Assembly (NCBI GenBank): GCA_034769895.1
Contig: CM068370.1
Location: 41,125,844 to 41,189,843 of the forward strand
Length of the DNA stretch: 64,000 bases
From: Magicicada septendecula
Lineage: Eukaryota > Arthropoda > Insecta > Hemiptera > Cicadidae
Direction: 5' to 3'
Shown: one piece after another, positions 60,102-64,000 of the stretch
Position numbering within the stretch: position 1 is the stretch's first letter
Layout: every line of letters starts with the position of its first letter
Notes under the pieces: generated by a model
What the model saw: the letters and a program-made list of their open reading frames with translations, nothing else
Databases searched by the model: none
Told to the model about the DNA's origin: nothing
Translations under genes and position numbers: made by a program

Positions 60102-60869
60102 GCCAAAAGCATGAAAGTATTATTTAAATCTGTATGGAAGTCATATATAAATATCGAGTCAGCGCGACACAACGTAACATGATTCATGTCAACGTCGTAT
60201 GTTTGTGTGTGTGCGTGTGCGTCTATGTGTTCGTGTGTGCGCGTGTTTGGTTACGTTGCGTATGCGTCTGTGTGCGTGCACGTCGGATGTGTGATTACGT
60301 GTGCGTCTGTGTGTGTTCGTGTGTGCGTGCGAAAATAAACTTAATTTTCTTGATCTATCAAATAGTTGGTCTAAGCGTACATGTATTATGTAATTCATCT
60401 CTTTTTCAGTCATCTACGTAAGTACATTTGAATTATTTGCGCATGCGCATAACAGCTTTTTAGTACAGTTGCACACACACACACACATCGACACTCACTT
60501 GCAACAACGTCTTACTTATCACACGTTCATGCGCTACAAATTGATATATAAAACGTTTAAGATACACTATAGTACGGGACTTAGCATTGTAAGCTTCGAG
60601 GTTACGCAATAGTAACAGCTCTTCCCCGCCCCTTGCCCTCCAGCGTTGTCGCACGTTACACTTGGTTATGCTTTGTCAATGGCGGGGAGGGCGGGGAGTG
60701 AAGCGACATGGCAATACAGCAGTCGCCTCGAAGCTTGTATTGATACGTCTCACATTATAACATAATACCAGCGTTATAACCGTACCTTTTGTTTTTCAGT
60801 ATTCATTCATTCTCAGTAAATAAATAACACTCGTCAGGGTAATATGTCAGTTTATTACAAACCGCAAAG
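60102..60869. other. Left half of the core between the arms; GT-rich 60190-60330
   Basis: TGTGTGCGTGTGCG-type low complexity at 60190-60330. A TATA-like ATATATAAAACG is at about 60543-60554. No gene before 60870. Confidence 0.4.
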
Positions 60870-61049
60870 ATGTCGGCTACTCATGATTTTAGTATTGAAA
60901 GTGAAAGAATAAAATCGTTCAAGTATTGGGAAGTGACGTTTATCAGCCCCGACGAGTTAGCGTTTGCGGGGTTCTACTTCTACCCTAGAAATTTCGATGT
61001 TTGTGGACATAGTATGTCATTCGTAGACGATAGAGTGGAAAGAAGGTGA
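60870..61049 (+). CDS. BIR-like small ORF, 59 residues, truncated
   Basis: ATG at 60870, TGA at 61047. The product starts MSATHDFSIESERIKSFKYW and continues SPDELAFAGFYFYPRNFDVC. E-x-x-R-x-x-S/T-F-x-x-W ... L-A-x-A-G-F-Y-Y is the first half of a BIR (IAP repeat) domain. The zinc-binding Cys pair and His-Cys end are not preserved; after Asp-Val-Cys the sequence departs (VDDRVERR). It is probably a frameshifted or cut-down relic, or a diverged short BIR. It lies in the core of the giant inverted repeat. IAP genes occur in hosts and in large DNA viruses; origin unknown here. Confidence 0.5.
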   Translation: MSATHDFSIESERIKSFKYWEVTFISPDELAFAGFYFYPRNFDVCGHSMSFVDDRVERR

Positions 61050-61297
61050 CAAACCTATGAAGGAACATGAAAAAGTTTCATCTACATGACAATTTCTAAA
61101 CGATGTTAAGAGTGAGACTTTTCATACACGCACCAATAGACATAGTATGTATGACTCAAACGTTAATTCGCATCAGCAAGTTTGCACGCTACATAATTAC
61201 AAAAATAATTTCTTAACTGTGACAATTGGTATTGAACTTTTTACCTTGTTCAGTCTGCTCCTCCCCACGTTCCTGCTGAAGGTTGGCTAGTCGTGGT
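61050..61297. other. No gene seen
   Basis: No recognisable coding. Confidence 0.4.
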
Positions 61298-61341
61298 TTT
61301 GGACTTGATAATGATTGAGACACTGAAAGGCCTCGTCCGAA
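61298..61341 (+). ncRNA. Hammerhead-like motif with U3/A8 core (family 1)
   Basis: Stem I UUUGGAC/GUCCGAA (7 pairs, one G-U), core UUGAUAA (61305-61311), stem II weak, GAAA (61325-61328), stem III palindrome AGGCCU, cleavage site UC (61333-61334). Same C3 to U and G8 to A change as at 10371-10421. Followed by the family sequence GCATGACAGGTA. Confidence 0.55.
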
Positions 61342-61740
61342 GCATGACAGGTAGCAGTTCAGCAAGTAAGCACGACAAAGTTGGAATTACAGAGACTGCT
61401 TATTTAAATAACAATTAAGATGAATGAAGATGATTCGTCAATTTGATACCTGAAGGAAGAGAGAATGTACAGGTGAACATATGGACGTGGACTTGTCAGT
61501 TTGGCTATTCCCGCCGTTACCTCGACACTTCGAGCTGTTACGACTTTTTTAACTCTACAGTCACATTGAATTTGTAAAGTGGGCAACCAGAGTATCCTAT
61601 CGAGGTAACAACGTCCCTTTCTGTCAAAGCCTCTGTGTAGTAGTCAGTGAGTTGACGGAAGAAACGGTAATGGAAGTAATCATAATCATCTGGAAGGATT
61701 AAACAAAGGATGGTGTGTTCCGGCCGTGAATTTCCGCTAA
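61342..61740. other. No gene seen
   Basis: No recognisable coding or repeat. Confidence 0.45.
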
Positions 61741-62192
61741 TAAAAAAACGTAAAACGTAAGACGTAAGACTAAAACGTAAGACGTAAGACGTAAGACGTA
61801 AGACGTAAAACTAAAACGTAAAACGTAAAACGTAAGACGTAAGACGTAAGACGTAAGACGTAAGACGTAAGACGTAAGACTAAAACGTAAAACGTAAGAC
61901 GTAAAACTAAAACGTAAAACGTAAGACGTAAGACGTAAGACGTAAGACTAAAACGTAAAACGTAAGACGTAAGACGTAAAACGTAAAACGTAAGACGTAA
62001 GACGTAAAACGTAAAACGTAAGACGTAAGACGTAAGACGTAAGACGTAAGACTAAAACGTAAAACGTAAGACGTAAGACGTAAAACGTAAGACGTAAGAT
62101 GTAAGACGTAAGACGTAAGACGTAAAACGTAAAACGTAAAACGTAAGACGTAAGACGTAAGACGTAAGACGTAAAACTAAGACGTAAGACGT
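61741..62192 (+). repeat. Heptanucleotide satellite, (TAAGACG)n with (TAAAACG)n variants
   Basis: About 450 bp of 7-bp units with an extra ACT at several points (ACTAAAACG). It ends exactly where the right arm of the inverted repeat begins. Confidence 0.95.
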
Positions 62193-62323
62193 AAGGTCCT
62201 AAAAACATACCATATTTATTTCATAGGACGTTATGTATTACAACATTTTTTTAATTTCGTTTAGCAACACTCGTAGACGATAGCTATTTATGTATGGAAG
62301 TAAGCCATGTGTCAAATTAGAAA

Positions 62324-62554
62324 GTGAAAGTAAAATGCATAGATTTAGACACCAAACCTCTGAACATACATGCAATTAATATCAATATCTGTAATGTGTG
62401 TGAGAGAGACAATTTAATGTGCATCAACTTTCAAACGTGTACGCTACCGCCGTATGATATATATATACACACAAGACGACATGTCACTATTTCTCATTTG
62501 TATGAAACACTCATCGTACAATCGGCTATTGTGTATAACAACAACAACATTTAA
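62324..62554 (+). other. Cys-containing open frame, right arm
   Basis: Same 76-residue translation as 59744-59974, including CNVCERDNLMCINFQTC. Confidence 0.3.
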
Positions 62555-63371
62555 GAGGTAAGTAAAAGATTTGCATATGTTACTAAGTAAAAAAAAAAAT
62601 AATTTTATTGAATATTCAGATTTTATTTAAATTGTGCTTATAGTCGTCTATTTGATTTTTTGGTCTGTTGCCTAATGAAGCACATGTGCTTAGGTCAGTT
62701 GCTGTTGTCAAGAACGGTGTTTTTGTTTGACAGATATTTTTGATGTGTTTGTAGATTTCCAATTTTAAGTGTTCTAAATACGCTGTCCTGTCATTATTAT
62801 TATACGAGGTTAATCTGTATTATTACATGAGTCATCAATCGTTTAACATGAACATCAATCGAGTAACTCAAGAAGCGATTACTGGGTACGTTTATGTACT
62901 ATACATTTAGACAGAATTTACTGATATCACGAGTAGACCTACTTAAATACGTTCAATACAAAAAAGGATTAATTGCCCTACACCTGAGTGCTATATTTTA
63001 CGAATGCGTGCGTATTTTCTACATAAGGATTAATATAATTACTCATACGTCTGATCAATAAGATCTTTTGACAAATGTAACGAAATTTAGAAATGCATTT
63101 TCTCATAACAAAATACAACGTACCCTTTCATTTTATATTCAAACTATTCTTATCTGAAACAGAACGTTATATAGATAATACGCTGTCCTGTTTTTAAAAA
63201 AATGTGTGTGTGTGTGTGTGTGTTGAAAGCCTTATGTATATATTTATATATAGCACATAATGTATATGATAATGAAGCAGGTACTGTTATTATTATTATT
63301 ATTATTATTATAGGAACGCACGCAGCTATCATCGCTGAGGTTGAATGTACAGAAGTAAACGAGCTTCAGAT

Positions 63372-63539
63372 ATGGACGAATACGTACATTCTTTTAAAAA
63401 CCGTCTGAACAGCTATTACAACATCAAACGTCGTCGGCATATTAAAATTTACGTTCCTATATACCCGCATGAGAACGTGAAATTGTCCGATCTGGCTATA
63501 ATTAATGATTTTTCTGTTATACAAACATTTTTAATGTGA
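63372..63539 (+). CDS. 55-residue basic protein of unknown function, right arm
   Basis: MDEYVHSFKNRLNSYYNIKR and on to SVIQTFLM, stop at 63537-63539. Two substitutions relative to the left-arm copy; the frame is open in both. It starts downstream of a short (TAT)n and (GT)n. Confidence 0.35.
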   Translation: MDEYVHSFKNRLNSYYNIKRRRHIKIYVPIYPHENVKLSDLAIINDFSVIQTFLM

Positions 63540-64000
63540 GTGTCTCATAGCATTGTTAATTTCATTAGTAAACTTGTATATGCCTGCAGGCGATAACTAT
63601 TTCTGTGGACTTTCCTAATATATATATTATGTAACAACCATAATTCTGCATGCATGTACATGCAAAGCTTCAGGAGATGAAAAACACCACCTGTTAAAAA
63701 CAACAACAACAAAAATTCTTGCTGCAGGCGATAACTATTTCTGTCGACTTTCCTAATATATATTATGTAACAGTCATAATTCTGTATGCAAAGCTTCAGA
63801 GGATGAAAAACATCACCTGTTAAAAACAACAACAACAAAAATTCTTGCTGCAGGCGATAACTATTTCTGTCGACTTTCCTACCCGCATGAGAACGTGAAA
63901 TTGTCCGATCTGGCTATAATTAATGATTTTTCTGTTATACAAACATTTTTAATGTGAGTGTCTCATAGCATTGTTAATTTCGTTAGTAAACTTGTATATG

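Larger units (their letters stand above)
62194..64000. repeat. Right arm of the giant inverted repeat, runs off the window
   Basis: Inverse copy of 57937-60101, including the small frames and the start of the 415-bp tandem duplication (PHENVKL-coding sequence at 63465 and 63882). Confidence 0.95.

Overview
This is eukaryotic intergenic DNA, most likely from an arthropod with a large, repeat-rich genome (an insect is my best guess, not proven). The basis is many decayed non-LTR retrotransposon ends of the kind common in insects, Penelope-like GIY-YIG endonuclease remnants, a Ginger2-type and Tigger-type DNA transposon, hAT-type elements, (CA)n arrays of 120-230 bp, and no operons or ribosome binding sites. 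I found no convincing intact host gene. Almost everything recognisable is mobile DNA or simple repeat.

Layout. 0-2.2 kb: the 5' end of an LTR retrotransposon on the minus strand (LTR, tRNA-Lys primer site, long Gag-position frame leaving the window). 2.2-10 kb: five or six LINE fragments with Penelope-like pieces. 12-14 kb: a Tigger-like transposon whose left part is duplicated in tandem (631 bp). 14.4-15.3 kb: an inverted ribozyme module and a foldback element. 18.5-27 kb: LINEs, a huge (CTA)n array and a MITE. 27.8-31 kb and 36.6-38.7 kb: composite inverted elements built from a ribozyme module and a roughly 400-bp repeat unit. 34.5-35.3 kb: a Penelope-like element. 38.7-47 kb: LINEs, Tigger-like MITEs and a palindromic ribozyme element. 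47.7-50.2 kb: an almost complete Ginger2 transposon with TIRs and a TATA target duplication. 53.9-54.4 kb: a hAT element with a ribozyme element nested in it. 57.9-64 kb: a giant inverted repeat (arms about 1.8-2.2 kb, running off the right edge) around a 2.1-kb core that holds a BIR-like small ORF, a ribozyme-like motif and a heptanucleotide satellite.

The most interesting signal is a set of about 20 hammerhead-ribozyme-like motifs of at least eight sequence families on both strands. They usually lie in inverted arms of short elements, some with 13-15-bp target-site duplications, and in one case they flank a Penelope-type GIY-YIG endonuclease. At least eight keep an unbroken catalytic core. 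Hammerheads in Penelope-like elements and retrozymes are established; the number of families in one window, the self-complementary stem III shared by them, and a recurring U3-A8 replacement of the C3-G8 core pair deserve a second look. All family calls are by eye, with no database search or folding program.
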